From positions 323,329 through 355,613 of the forward strand of contig NZ_LT635837.1 of the NCBI RefSeq assembly GCF_900128475.1: a stretch of 32,285 bases of DNA, given 5' to 3'. The notes under the pieces were generated by a model. It was not told the DNA's origin. It made no database searches and was given only the letters and a program-made list of their open reading frames with translations. Source of the stretch: Mediterranea massiliensis (lineage in GTDB: Bacteria; Bacteroidota; Bacteroidia; Bacteroidales; Bacteroidaceae). Shown piece after piece: positions 16,589-25,135 of the stretch. Positions within the stretch are counted from its first letter, which is position 1. Each line of letters begins with the position of its first letter. A program made the translations under genes and the position numbers.

Positions 16589-17899
16589 TTATTCTTCTCT
16601 CAATGCCTCCACCGGCAGCGTACGGGCCGCACGGCGTACAGGGATATACGTCCCGACCAGCGCTATCAGCATCAGAATAACGTAACTGAGTGCCAGTACC
16701 ACGGTGAAGTGGAAACCGAAACGGTTTTGCCCGTAGGCGGGATTGGGCACGAACTTGTCATTCATCTCTACCGTGTACAGGCCGTTGGCGTGTGCATGAT
16801 AGAACAGGAAGGGGATGACCAGCACGAAGGCTATCGTCAGCAACAGCCAGGCCTCGAGGAGGAACTGCCGCACGATGCACCCTTGCGAAGCGCCCATACT
16901 GCGCATCACTCCAATCTCGCCGCGACGGGCGTTGCTGCGTATCCAAAAGGTGCCCACCATGCCCAGGAAGATGCAGAGCAGGGCGAAACCCGTCAGGGCG
17001 TATTGCAGGCGGAGCTTGTTGGTGACACCGCTCTTCATGGCATAGGCCTCGCTCAGCTCCGAAAATTCCTTCAGACTGTCGAAGTAGAAGTTGCCGACGG
17101 AGAGCTGCGGCGCCACTTCCTGCAAGAAACGCTGCTTGAAGGCTGACACGTCCACACCCGGCTTCAGACGGATGACAAAATTGTACCACCACGGCATATA
17201 CGGACTTCCATACATTTCGCTGTACATGGTGACAATGAGCGGATAAGGCTGCTCGTAGTCGCGATGCTTGAAGTCGCGGAATACGCCCGCTATCTCCAAA
17301 GCATCCTCGCCCTGGTAGACTTTCTTTCCTACGGCATCGGTCGTACCAAACAGGCGCTGAGCCAGCCGTTCGGAGATGAATGCCTTGTCTTCCACCTGTT
17401 CAGGCACCTGGATGTCACCGCCTGTACGGGCATCCTTCATGCCATAGGTATGAAGCATATTGCTGCCATCGGTTGCCACAAAGCAATAAGACTGGGCATG
17501 TACGAAACCTTCCCTTTTGTGCAAAGAGGCGGTATCGGCATAGATTTGCGTACCGCTCCACGAGCTGCTACAAGGGAAACTTTGATTACCGGCAATGGCC
17601 CAGCATTCCACCTCGGGCTGCTCGCGTACGATGCGGGCAAGGCGTGTGTAGGCCACCAGATTCATCGAGTCGGAAGCCATGTCGGGGTCGAAGTTGCCGT
17701 TCGTCTCGTCGTACATGCCGATGTTTACCACGTAAAGCCCTTCGGGATTGTATCCCCGGTCAATGGCACGATTGGCGGTCAATACATAGATAGGGTCGAT
17801 AACGGTCCAAAGGAAGAAACTGACGACCAGCAGTTCCAGGAATATCCAGGCGTTCTGACGACGCTGGTTCCATAGTTGGTGTAAGATGGTTTGAAGCAT
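16589..17899 (-). CDS. FtsX/MacB-type ABC permease, type A (pair 1)
   Basis: 436 residues from the ATG at 17897-17899. LQTILHQLWNQRRQNAWIFL leads into helix 1, then IDPIYVLTANRAIDRGYN. The periplasmic domain contains LFGTTDAVGKKVYQG and a DFKHRDYEQPYPLIV segment. The three C-terminal helices flank IRSNARRGEIGVMRSMGASQ (coupling motif). It ends IPVRRAARTLPVEALREE. It follows its type B partner by 155 bases that hold 8-bp repeats in inverted orientation. No ATP-binding motifs are present. Confidence 0.87.
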   Translation of the reverse strand: MLQTILHQLWNQRRQNAWIFLELLVVSFFLWTVIDPIYVLTANRAIDRGYNPEGLYVVNIGMYDETNGNFDPDMASDSMNLVAYTRLARIVREQPEVECWAIAGNQSFPCSSSWSGTQIYADTASLHKREGFVHAQSYCFVATDGSNMLHTYGMKDARTGGDIQVPEQVEDKAFISERLAQRLFGTTDAVGKKVYQGEDALEIAGVFRDFKHRDYEQPYPLIVTMYSEMYGSPYMPWWYNFVIRLKPGVDVSAFKQRFLQEVAPQLSVGNFYFDSLKEFSELSEAYAMKSGVTNKLRLQYALTGFALLCIFLGMVGTFWIRSNARRGEIGVMRSMGASQGCIVRQFLLEAWLLLTIAFVLVIPFLFYHAHANGLYTVEMNDKFVPNPAYGQNRFGFHFTVVLALSYVILMLIALVGTYIPVRRAARTLPVEALREE

Positions 17900-17912
17900 G
17901 AATTCTATTTTT

Positions 17913-18039
17913 AGGAGTTAAGGAGTTAAGAACTTAAGGAGTTAAGCCAATACTTATACCAAATAGCATATTTATATATCATCTTTACTTCTGCCTGTAC
18001 AACCTGCTATCGGCTTAACTCCTTAACTTCTTAACTTCT
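17913..18039. repeat. Two short 8-bp tandem arrays in inverted orientation
   Basis: Positions 17913-17944 hold AGGAGTTA, AGGAGTTA, AGAACTTA, AGGAGTTA. Positions 18016-18039 hold the complementary type: TAACTCCT, TAACTTCT, TAACTTCT. The 19 bases at 17930-17948 match the complement of 18012-18030 at 18 positions, so the transcript could fold back over a loop of about 63 bases. The loop is AT-rich. It fills the gap between the type B and type A genes of pair 1. Confidence 0.75.
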
Positions 18040-18054
18040 GTATTCTAAATACAT

Positions 18055-19359
18055 TTATCTTTTCGTATTCAATGATTCCATAATCGGGTGGCGCATCGCC
18101 CCCAGCGCAGGCACGAGGGCCGACACCACATTGAGCACCACGCACACGGCCAGCGCGCAGCCGAACACGGCGGGATTGAACAGCATCTCGGGCGTGAGCG
18201 ACGTGGAGAGCGAAGTGTCGTAGATGTTCTTGTCGAACAGCGTCAGAATCCAGTCGCTGGCCGTCAACACAATCAGGTAGGAGAACAACAGGCCTGCCAG
18301 ACCGCCCAGCAACGTGAGCAACAGGTTCTCGCAGAGCACCTGCTCCAGCAGGCGGCGGCGCGTAGCCCCGTAAGCCTTGCGGATGCCCAGCTCGGCAATG
18401 CGGCTGTCCATGCGCGAGGAAATCATACCGCTCAGGTTCAGGGCCGGGATGAAGAGCAGGGCCAGCAGGATGTAGAGGAAGTCCTTGGCCAGTTCCATCG
18501 TGTCGGGCGCCTTCTCCACATCCTGGCGGAAAGTGCTGAGCCAGTATGGATCGGGTTGCCCCATCAGGTCGTATTCATAATCCTTGTCCTGCAAGCTAAA
18601 GCGTCGGAACACATCCTGCACCTCGCTGCGCACGGTTTCGAAGTTCTCCGCATCGTCCACCAGCAGCGATACAAACACATTGCCCAGCAATCCCTGCCTG
18701 TCCAGCTCCTTGGAGATATACTGCGCATTGAGCAAGGGCAGCCACAGGTCGCCTGCCGTTTCGGGTGTGGCATTGGAAACATCCCGCACCACGCCGCACA
18801 CGCGGTAGTCGCGCCCGTTGAAACTGAAATGACGCCCCGTCACTCCCTCGACGGCGGCAAACAACCGCTTGGCCAGCGACTCACCGATGACGGCCACTTG
18901 CGCCTTGGCCTCCACATCTTCCTGCGTGAATGGCTGGCCGTCGACAAAGCGGAAGGAAAAGACATTCCAGAAAGCGCCGTTGGCAAAACGGGGAGTAGCT
19001 TTGAAGGGCTTTACGTCTGTGGCAGACACCTGATAATCTCCCCAAAAATCAATCACACTGCCCGCCACCTGCTCCACATGAGGCAACCCCGGCAGCATCT
19101 GGTCCACCACATAGTAGGCCACGCCGCCGTAGATGTTCCAGTTCTCGGGCTTTCCCTTCGGATAGCGTTTCAGGGGCTTCAGCACCAGCGTACGGTCGCG
19201 GTTATACTCGGGATAAACAGGGCCGAACTTGACGTAGAAGATGATGAACAGTGTCATCACCAGCGCAATGGACAGACCCGTGCCCACCACGTAGATGCCT
19301 GTAAAGAGGCGGTTCTGCCGCATCAGGGTCCAGGCTTGTTTGAAGTAGTTTTTCAGCAT
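18055..19359 (-). CDS. FtsX/MacB-type ABC permease, type B (pair 1)
   Basis: 434 residues from the ATG at 19357-19359. Starts MLKNYFKQAWTLMRQNRLFT, helix 1 about 20-43, then KFGPVYPEYNRDRTLVL. The periplasmic domain has YRVCGVVRDVSNATPETAGD. Helix 2 includes LLFIPALNLSGM, the coupling motif is SRIAELGIRKAYGATRRRLL, and two more helices lead to PALGAMRHPIMESLNTKR. It follows the membrane fusion protein gene by 10 bases and so is the first permease of that operon. Closest relative in the window: the type B gene at 15.1 kb. Confidence 0.87.
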   Translation of the reverse strand: MLKNYFKQAWTLMRQNRLFTGIYVVGTGLSIALVMTLFIIFYVKFGPVYPEYNRDRTLVLKPLKRYPKGKPENWNIYGGVAYYVVDQMLPGLPHVEQVAGSVIDFWGDYQVSATDVKPFKATPRFANGAFWNVFSFRFVDGQPFTQEDVEAKAQVAVIGESLAKRLFAAVEGVTGRHFSFNGRDYRVCGVVRDVSNATPETAGDLWLPLLNAQYISKELDRQGLLGNVFVSLLVDDAENFETVRSEVQDVFRRFSLQDKDYEYDLMGQPDPYWLSTFRQDVEKAPDTMELAKDFLYILLALLFIPALNLSGMISSRMDSRIAELGIRKAYGATRRRLLEQVLCENLLLTLLGGLAGLLFSYLIVLTASDWILTLFDKNIYDTSLSTSLTPEMLFNPAVFGCALAVCVVLNVVSALVPALGAMRHPIMESLNTKR

Positions 19360-19369
19360 AGCTATGTTC

Positions 19370-20620
19370 TTATTTCTTCAGTTTCAGCTTGTTCTTGTTC
19401 TTATACTGGCTCATGTCGCTCACCACCACCTGGTCGCCCGGCTTGAGGCCCGAAACCACTTCGACGTACTCGAAGTTGGAGTCGCCCAACTGCACCTTGC
19501 GCTTCACGAGCTGGCCTTCGCCGTCGCGCACAAAGAGTTCGTACTCGCCACGGCCCACGTAGTAACTGGCATTGGCCAGCCGCATCACGTCTTCCTTGAC
19601 GGAATTCATCACATAGACATCGGTCTTCAGGCCCGAACGCAGGCGGCGGTTGCTGTCGTCCTCCAGCTGCACGGTGAAGGAAATGACGCCGTTCTTCGAA
19701 AGCGGGGTGACGCTGCTCACCTGCCCTTCCAGCTTCTCGCTGCCTATCTTCACGATGGCCCGTCCGCCGGCCGCCACGCGGTCGCCGTAGGTATCGGCTA
19801 TCTCGCCCTCCACCTTGAAGTGGCTCAGGTCGCTGATGACGGCAATCTGCGTGCCCTCACCCACCTGCACACCTATCTGATTGTTGATATAGGTAAGGAT
19901 GGCCTTGCGGGGCGAGCGCACCTGTGCGTCGTCCAGCGTACGCTTGGTCTCGGCCAGACTCTTGCGGAAGATGCTCAGGTCGAGTTCCTGCACCTTGTAT
20001 TCGGCAGCCAGCACCTCCTGCTCGTTCTCGTACTGCTGGCGGAGCTGTTCCAGTTCCAGCTGGGCCACGTTGACACTCAGTTCGGCCTGACGCACCTTGT
20101 CGGTAGTACCCGAACCGAGGCTGTCCAGATACTGCTCGTTGCGCAGCTCCACCTTCATGCGGTTCAGCTTCATCTCGGACACCTTGATCTGCATGGCCAG
20201 GTCCTTCAGCTTGGTTTCGTTGTTCACCTTCAACTGCTGGAGCTTATAGGTACGCATCTGCTCTTCGTCGAGCTGCTTCTTGTATTCGGTCTCGGCACTC
20301 TGCAGGTCCAGTTTCAGGATGGGGGTACCTACGTCCACACTGTCGCCCCCCTTCTTGTACACCTCAAGGATGCGGGTATTGATGGGCGAATTGATGATTT
20401 CCTCGAATGCCGGCACCACCTTGCCCGAAGCACTGACACTGACCTCAATCGTTCCCTGATCGACCTGCGAGAAGACAAGGTCCTTTTCTTTCACTCCCGT
20501 CCGCATCAGCGAGATGAGGACACTGATGACCACGATACCCGAAGCGGCTATGATGCCGTAACGGATCCACTTCTTGTTGCGCTCCTTGCGGCGCACCTCT
20601 TTCGGAATTTCTCTATCCAT
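19370..20620 (-). CDS. Membrane fusion protein (MacA/HlyD family)
   Basis: 416 residues from the ATG at 20618-20620. A basic N-terminus (DREIPKEVRRKERNKKWIRY) precedes one membrane anchor at about 22-40. Next are a lipoyl-like half (SASGKVVPAFEEIINSPI), a long alpha-helical hairpin rich in Glu, Gln and Leu (about 105-235), the second lipoyl half, and beta-barrel segments (KVEGEIADTYGDRVAAGGRA; SGLKPGDQVVVSDMSQY near the end). Such proteins bridge an inner-membrane transporter and a TolC channel. It heads the operon with two permease pairs, preceded by a sigma-54-like promoter and divergent from a TolC gene. It has no cleavable signal peptide; anchoring is by the N-terminal helix. Confidence 0.92.
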   Translation of the reverse strand: MDREIPKEVRRKERNKKWIRYGIIAASGIVVISVLISLMRTGVKEKDLVFSQVDQGTIEVSVSASGKVVPAFEEIINSPINTRILEVYKKGGDSVDVGTPILKLDLQSAETEYKKQLDEEQMRTYKLQQLKVNNETKLKDLAMQIKVSEMKLNRMKVELRNEQYLDSLGSGTTDKVRQAELSVNVAQLELEQLRQQYENEQEVLAAEYKVQELDLSIFRKSLAETKRTLDDAQVRSPRKAILTYINNQIGVQVGEGTQIAVISDLSHFKVEGEIADTYGDRVAAGGRAIVKIGSEKLEGQVSSVTPLSKNGVISFTVQLEDDSNRRLRSGLKTDVYVMNSVKEDVMRLANASYYVGRGEYELFVRDGEGQLVKRKVQLGDSNFEYVEVVSGLKPGDQVVVSDMSQYKNKNKLKLKK

Positions 20621-20717
20621 AGATATCTGTTCTTAATGTTTATATTTTCTTCACTTCTTCACCCGCCGCATCTCCGTGCTGAAAACGGACACCCGAACGA
20701 ACTTCACCTTATCTATA

Positions 20718-20733
20718 TGCGAAATCCGTGCCA
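20718..20733 (-). promoter_or_regulatory. Sigma-54-like -24/-12 promoter for the membrane fusion protein operon
   Basis: On the minus strand TGGCACGGATTTCGCA fits TGGCACGRNNNTTGCW with one mismatch (C for T in the -12 box). The invariant GG and GC are both present at the right spacing. A start about 12 bases downstream would give a leader near 85 bases. It is a better match than the promoter at 13644-13659. Confidence 0.72.
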
Positions 20734-20776
20734 AAAATGCAAATCGTTTATAATCAATGGAAAGAGCAAAACAAGG

Positions 20777-20796
20777 AGTGTCCGATATCGGACACT
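20777..20796. promoter_or_regulatory. Perfect 20-bp palindrome, probable activator site
   Basis: AGTGTCCGATATCGGACACT is fully self-complementary. Its centre is about 53 bases upstream of the -24 element at 20733, the same distance as for the sites at the other operon. The shared core is GTGTCCGA-like with 18-base length. It probably binds an NtrC-family activator, which is not encoded in the window. Confidence 0.65.
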
Positions 20797-20819
20797 GTGT
20801 ACATTTTCGGATAATCGAA

Positions 20820-20835
20820 GCCGGACACATCCGGC
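20820..20835. promoter_or_regulatory. Secondary palindrome upstream of the activator site
   Basis: GCCGGACACATCCGGC has six-base arms around CACA and contains the CGGACAC half-site seen in the main palindrome. It may be a second, weaker activator site, as the ATPase operon also has two sites. Confidence 0.4.
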
Positions 20836-20973
20836 AAAGGAATGCTACAGAAAGCACGTTTCCAGTCCTTCATTTCCCCTTCTTACAGAGAAAATACAGG
20901 AAAATATGAACAAAAGCGAAAAAATGAACATCAGTCGAAGAAATGTAGACAGCACCGTTCCGCAACAACCCTC

Positions 20974-20981
20974 TATCTTTG
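20974..20981 (+). promoter_or_regulatory. Bacteroides -7 box for the TolC operon
   Basis: TATCTTTG matches TAnnTTTG, 22 bases before the TolC ATG at 21004. No good -33 TTTG is seen at the usual distance. Confidence 0.5.
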
Positions 20982-21003
20982 CGGCAAATAACAAAAGAAA
21001 GCT

Positions 21004-22329
21004 ATGATAAAGAAATTGTTCACATTCACATTCGCCTGTCTGTTGATGGGCAGCGCAGGAGCACAGGAAGTGCTTTCGCTGAGCCAGTGCCTGAAGACAG
21101 GCATCGAAAACAACCTCGGCCTGCAGGCCCAACAGAACGAAGTACGCAAAGGCAAGCATGCCATCAGCGAGAACCGCGCCAAGCTGTTGCCGCAAATCAA
21201 TGCCGTAGCCTCTTTCAACGACAACTTCAACCCACCGGTATCGGTGACCGACGGCTCGGCCTACGGCAACCCATACAACGTGACGAAGACCCTGCAATAC
21301 AACGCCAGCGCAGGCCTGCAGCTCCAGATGCCGCTCTACAACCAGACAGCCTACACGGCAGTGGACATTGCCCGCACGCTGGACAACATCAACCGCCTCA
21401 CCTATGAAAAGGCCCGCGAAGACCTCATCCTGCAGATAGCCAAGATGTACTACTTGGGACAAAGTACCGCCGAACAGATCGGCATCGTCCGCGAGAACAT
21501 CGACCGCCTGCGCGAACTGCGCGACATCACCCAGGCCTTCTACGACAACGGCATGGCGATGGAAGTGGACCTGAAGCGCGTCAACATCAACCTGGAGAAC
21601 ATGCAGGTGCAATACGACAACGCCCAGGCCATGCTGACCCAGCAGCTCAACCTGCTGAAGTATGTCATGGACTATCCGGCCGACGCCGACATCGCCCTGG
21701 AACCTGTAGACACCGAAAACATCCAGACCGTCGAACTGACCGGACTGGACACCAACCAGTACGAACTGCAACTGCTGCAATCGCAGGGCGAGCTGGCCGA
21801 ACGGCAGAAACGGATGATCAGCCAGGGCTATCTGCCCTCGCTCAGCCTGACCGCCAACTGGATGTACTCGGCCTACACGGACAAGGCCCGGAACTGGTTC
21901 CACTCCGGACCCTCCAACCACTGGTACAACTCCAACGGCATCGGCCTGACGCTGCGCATCCCTCTCTTCGACGGACTGGACAAACGCTCAAAACTGCGGA
22001 AAGCAAAGATTGACATTGAGAACATCCGCCTGAACCAGGAGAACATGCAGAAGAACCTCGAGACGCAGTACCTGAACGCCACGAACGACCTGATGAACAA
22101 CCAACGTACTTTCCTGAAACAGAAAGATAACTACCAGCTGGCCGAGGACGTCTACGAAGTGACCACGGACCGCTACCGCGAAGGCATCGCCTCGATGACG
22201 GAGGTCCTGCAGGACGAGATGCGCATGAGCGAGGCACAGAACAACTACATCAATGCCCACTACAACTACCGCGTCACCAACCTGGCCCTACTGAAACTGA
22301 CGGGACAAACGGAAAGTTTACTGAAATAA
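21004..22329 (+). CDS. TolC-family outer membrane efflux protein
   Basis: 441 residues with a signal peptide (MIKKLFTFTFACLLMGSAGA, cleavage near 20-21). The mature part starts with the usual LSLSQCLKTGIENNLGLQAQ and repeats the TolC fold: long helices rich in Asn, Gln and Glu, interrupted by strand segments (LQLQMPLYNQ; LTLRIPLFDGLDKRSKLRKA). The late motif YREGIASMTEVLQDEMRMSE matches the second repeat of the family. It forms the outer-membrane channel of a tripartite pump. It leads an operon with an EmrA-like and an EmrB-like protein. It could also serve the divergent MacB-like system, which has no channel of its own in the window. Confidence 0.94.
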   Translation: MIKKLFTFTFACLLMGSAGAQEVLSLSQCLKTGIENNLGLQAQQNEVRKGKHAISENRAKLLPQINAVASFNDNFNPPVSVTDGSAYGNPYNVTKTLQYNASAGLQLQMPLYNQTAYTAVDIARTLDNINRLTYEKAREDLILQIAKMYYLGQSTAEQIGIVRENIDRLRELRDITQAFYDNGMAMEVDLKRVNINLENMQVQYDNAQAMLTQQLNLLKYVMDYPADADIALEPVDTENIQTVELTGLDTNQYELQLLQSQGELAERQKRMISQGYLPSLSLTANWMYSAYTDKARNWFHSGPSNHWYNSNGIGLTLRIPLFDGLDKRSKLRKAKIDIENIRLNQENMQKNLETQYLNATNDLMNNQRTFLKQKDNYQLAEDVYEVTTDRYREGIASMTEVLQDEMRMSEAQNNYINAHYNYRVTNLALLKLTGQTESLLK

Positions 22330-22361
22330 TCAATATCACCTTCTAATAAATATAAACAGTT

Positions 22362-23435
22362 ATGGAAACAAATAACACCTTACAAGAACAAGCCAAGAAA
22401 CTGCGCAAGATGCGCCGCCGCCAACGTATAGCCAGCCTGCTGGGCATCGCCGTCCTCGTCTGGGGAGTGGTGCAGGCAGCTCTCCTCTTCCTGGACTACA
22501 AGAACACCGAGACCAGCAACGACGCCCAGGTGGAACAGTATATTTCGCCCGTCAACCTGCGGGCTTCGGGCTATATCCAGAAAATCTGCTTCACCGAACA
22601 TCAGAACGTACACAAGGGCGACACCCTGCTGGTACTCGACGACCGCGAATACCGCATCCGCGTGATGGAGGCCGAAGCCGCCCTGAAGGATGCCATGGCC
22701 GGTGCCACCGTCATGGATGCCACCCTGCAGACCACCCAGAACAATGCTTCGGTATTCGAAGCCTCCATCGCCGAAGTCGAGATCCGCCTGGCCAAGCTGG
22801 AGAAAGACCGCCAACGCTACACCAATCTGCTGAAGCGGAACGCCGCCACCCCCATCCAGCTGGAACAGATTGAAACCGAATACGAAGCCACCTGCAAAAA
22901 GCTCGATGCCCTGAAACGCCAGCAGAAGGCTGCCCGCTCGGGTGTGAACGAAGTGTCGCAACGCCGGCAGAACATCGAAGCCTCCATCCAGCGCGCACAG
23001 GCCGCCCTCGACATGGCCCGCCTCAACCTGTCGTACTGCGTGGTGACTGCCCCCTGCGACGGCAAGCTGGGACGCCGTGCCCTGGAAGAAGGACAGTTCA
23101 TCGGTGCCGGACAGACCATCACCTACATCCTGCCCGACACACAGAAATGGATTGTGGCCAACTACAAGGAAACGCAGGTCGAAAATCTTGCCATCGGCCA
23201 GCAGGTACGCATCAGCATAGACGCCATCAAGGACAGGGAATTCACGGGACGCATCACAGCCATCTCGGGCGCCACCGGTTCCAAGTACTCGCTCGTACCT
23301 ACGGACAACTCGGCCGGCAACTTCGTGAAGATACAGCAGCGCATCCCCGTGCGCATCGACTTCGACGATCTGAGCCGCGAGGACAACGAACGCCTGGCTG
23401 CCGGCATGATGGTGGTGGTACGAACCATAAAATGA
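22362..23435 (+). CDS. EmrA/HlyD-type membrane fusion protein
   Basis: 357 residues. A basic cytoplasmic start (KKLRKMRRRQR) precedes one helix at about 26-47. ETSNDAQVEQYISPVNLRASG is the EmrA-type N-terminal strand segment, and VHKGDTLLVLDDREYRIRV the first lipoyl half. A helical hairpin (about 105-215) follows. The segment YCVVTAPCDGKLGRRALEEG is the second half and a beta-barrel closes the protein. It would link the MFS pump to TolC. It starts 32 bases after the TolC stop, and its stop overlaps a possible upstream ATG of the MFS gene. Confidence 0.93.
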   Translation: METNNTLQEQAKKLRKMRRRQRIASLLGIAVLVWGVVQAALLFLDYKNTETSNDAQVEQYISPVNLRASGYIQKICFTEHQNVHKGDTLLVLDDREYRIRVMEAEAALKDAMAGATVMDATLQTTQNNASVFEASIAEVEIRLAKLEKDRQRYTNLLKRNAATPIQLEQIETEYEATCKKLDALKRQQKAARSGVNEVSQRRQNIEASIQRAQAALDMARLNLSYCVVTAPCDGKLGRRALEEGQFIGAGQTITYILPDTQKWIVANYKETQVENLAIGQQVRISIDAIKDREFTGRITAISGATGSKYSLVPTDNSAGNFVKIQQRIPVRIDFDDLSREDNERLAAGMMVVVRTIK

Positions 23436-23482
23436 TTCTTCATTTTCCCAAAATTCTTTATTCATCATTTTTCATTTTCCCT

Positions 23483-25135
23483 ATGGCTTCCTATCCCAAA
23501 AACTATCCGTTCTACAACTGGGTACCCAAACCGCTGGGCATCCTGATACTGGTGCTGCTCTTCATCCCCATCCTCACCGTGGGCGGCGTCTATACTGCCA
23601 ACAGCGGCGAGATGATGAGCGGACTGGGCATCCAGTCGGAGCACATCCAGTTTGTCGGCTTCCTCACCTCCATCGGCATGGCCGCCTTCTCGCCCTTCTT
23701 CTACGAACTGGTGTGCATCCGCCGCGAGAAGATGATGTGCCTCGGCGGGTTTGCCGTGATGTACGCCCTGAGCTACGTGTGCGCCAAGACCGACAGCATC
23801 TTCCTCCTGGCCCTGTGCAGCCTCGTCATGGGCTTCCTGCGCATGGTGCTGATGATGGTGAACCTCTTTACCCTCATCAAGTACGCCTTCGGCATGGAGG
23901 CCACGCGCAACATCACGCCCGGCAACGAGCCCCGCGATGCCGAAGGATGGGACCGACTGGACAGCGAGAAGAGCGTCAGCATGCCCACCATCTACCTGTT
24001 CTTCATGATACTGGGGCAGATAGGAACCTCGCTCACCGCCTGGCTGGCCTACGAGTACGAATGGCAGTACGTCTATTACTACATGATGGCCACCACGCTG
24101 GTTGCCGTCCTCGTCATCTTCGTCACCATGCCCTACCACCGCTATCCAGGCCGCCGCTTTCCCATCAACTTCCGCAAGTTCGGCAGCGTGGTCATCTTCT
24201 GTGCCATGTGCACGTCGGTGGTCTATGTGCTGGTCTATGGCAAGGTGCTCGACTGGTACGACGACCCCACCATCCGCTGGGCCACGGCGGCCGCCCTCCT
24301 GTTCATCGGCCTGTTCGTCTATATGGAGGCCACGCACCGCTCGCCCTACTTCCTGATGGACGTGTTCCGCCTGCGCACCATCAACCTGGGCATCATCCTC
24401 TTCCTGCTGCTGATGGTGCTGAACTCCAGCGCCCTGTTTGTCAACGTGTTTACCGGTGTGGGCATGAAGATAGACAACTGGCAGAACGCCGCACTGAACA
24501 ACTGGGCCATCCTGGGCTACTTCATCGGAGCCGTCATAGCCATCGCACTGGGCAAGCGGGGCGTACACCTGAAGTATCTCTTCGCCCTGGGCTTTGTCTT
24601 CATCGGTCTGTCGGCCCTGTTCATGTACTTCGAGGTGCAGACTGCCGGCCTGTACGAGCGCATGAAGTACCCCGTCATCATCCGTGCCACGGGCATGATG
24701 CTGCTCTACTCGCTCACCGCCGTACTGGCCAACCAGCGCATGCCCTACCGCTACCTGTCCACGTGGATCTGCATCATGCTCACCGTACGCATGATGCTGG
24801 GGCCCGCCATCGGCACGGCCCTCTACACCAACGTGATGCAGCACCGCCAGCAGCACTACATCACCCGTCTGGCGCACGACACAGACCTGCTCTCTCCCGA
24901 AACGGCCGCCAGCTACACGGGCACCGTCCAAGGTATGATGTACCAGGGCAAGAGCCGCCTGGAGGCCGAACAGATGGCCGCCCTCTCTGCCAAAGGCAAG
25001 GTGCAGGTACAGGCTACGCTGGCATCGGTCAAAGAGATGTCCGGCTGGACGCTCTATGCCTGCCTGGGCTGCGCCCTGTTCGTACTGCTGATACCCTATC
25101 GCAAGAGATTAGTCACCACAGAGGACACAGAGTAA
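23483..25135 (+). CDS. EmrB-like MFS efflux transporter (DHA2 type)
   Basis: 550 residues from ATG 23483, where MASYPKNYPFYNWVPKPLGI begins. An in-frame ATG at 23432 overlaps the EmrA stop (ATGA) and would add 17 residues. About 14 hydrophobic helices are visible, fitting the drug:H+ antiporter-2 group. An extended periplasmic segment precedes the last helix (from NVMQHRQQHYITRL to about SVKEM). It is the inner-membrane pump of the EmrAB-TolC-type system, probably exporting toxic compounds; the substrate is unknown. The last residues (VTTEDTE) are encoded by a dispersed repeat that runs into the intergenic region. Confidence 0.9.
   Translation: MASYPKNYPFYNWVPKPLGILILVLLFIPILTVGGVYTANSGEMMSGLGIQSEHIQFVGFLTSIGMAAFSPFFYELVCIRREKMMCLGGFAVMYALSYVCAKTDSIFLLALCSLVMGFLRMVLMMVNLFTLIKYAFGMEATRNITPGNEPRDAEGWDRLDSEKSVSMPTIYLFFMILGQIGTSLTAWLAYEYEWQYVYYYMMATTLVAVLVIFVTMPYHRYPGRRFPINFRKFGSVVIFCAMCTSVVYVLVYGKVLDWYDDPTIRWATAAALLFIGLFVYMEATHRSPYFLMDVFRLRTINLGIILFLLLMVLNSSALFVNVFTGVGMKIDNWQNAALNNWAILGYFIGAVIAIALGKRGVHLKYLFALGFVFIGLSALFMYFEVQTAGLYERMKYPVIIRATGMMLLYSLTAVLANQRMPYRYLSTWICIMLTVRMMLGPAIGTALYTNVMQHRQQHYITRLAHDTDLLSPETAASYTGTVQGMMYQGKSRLEAEQMAALSAKGKVQVQATLASVKEMSGWTLYACLGCALFVLLIPYRKRLVTTEDTE

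Larger units (their letters stand above)
20621..21003. other. 383-bp divergent control region
   Basis: This gap separates the membrane fusion protein operon (minus) from the TolC operon (plus). It holds the sigma-54-like promoter (20718-20733), the palindromes at 20777-20796 and 20820-20835, and the TolC -7 box (20974-20981). I see no convincing small gene in it. Frames that run through it from either side lack protein-like composition. Confidence 0.6.

Noticed and set aside
20723..20742. TTGCA-TTTT-TGGCAC as an alternative sigma-54 site
   Set aside because: The elements are in the wrong order; the correct order on the same strand is TGGCAC followed by CGCA, which is the site reported.
23432..23482. 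Upstream start of the MFS transporter at 23432
   Set aside because: It overlaps the EmrA stop as ATGA and is possible, but the added residues come from an AT-rich spacer-like stretch. 23483 gives the more protein-like start. Kept as an alternative only.
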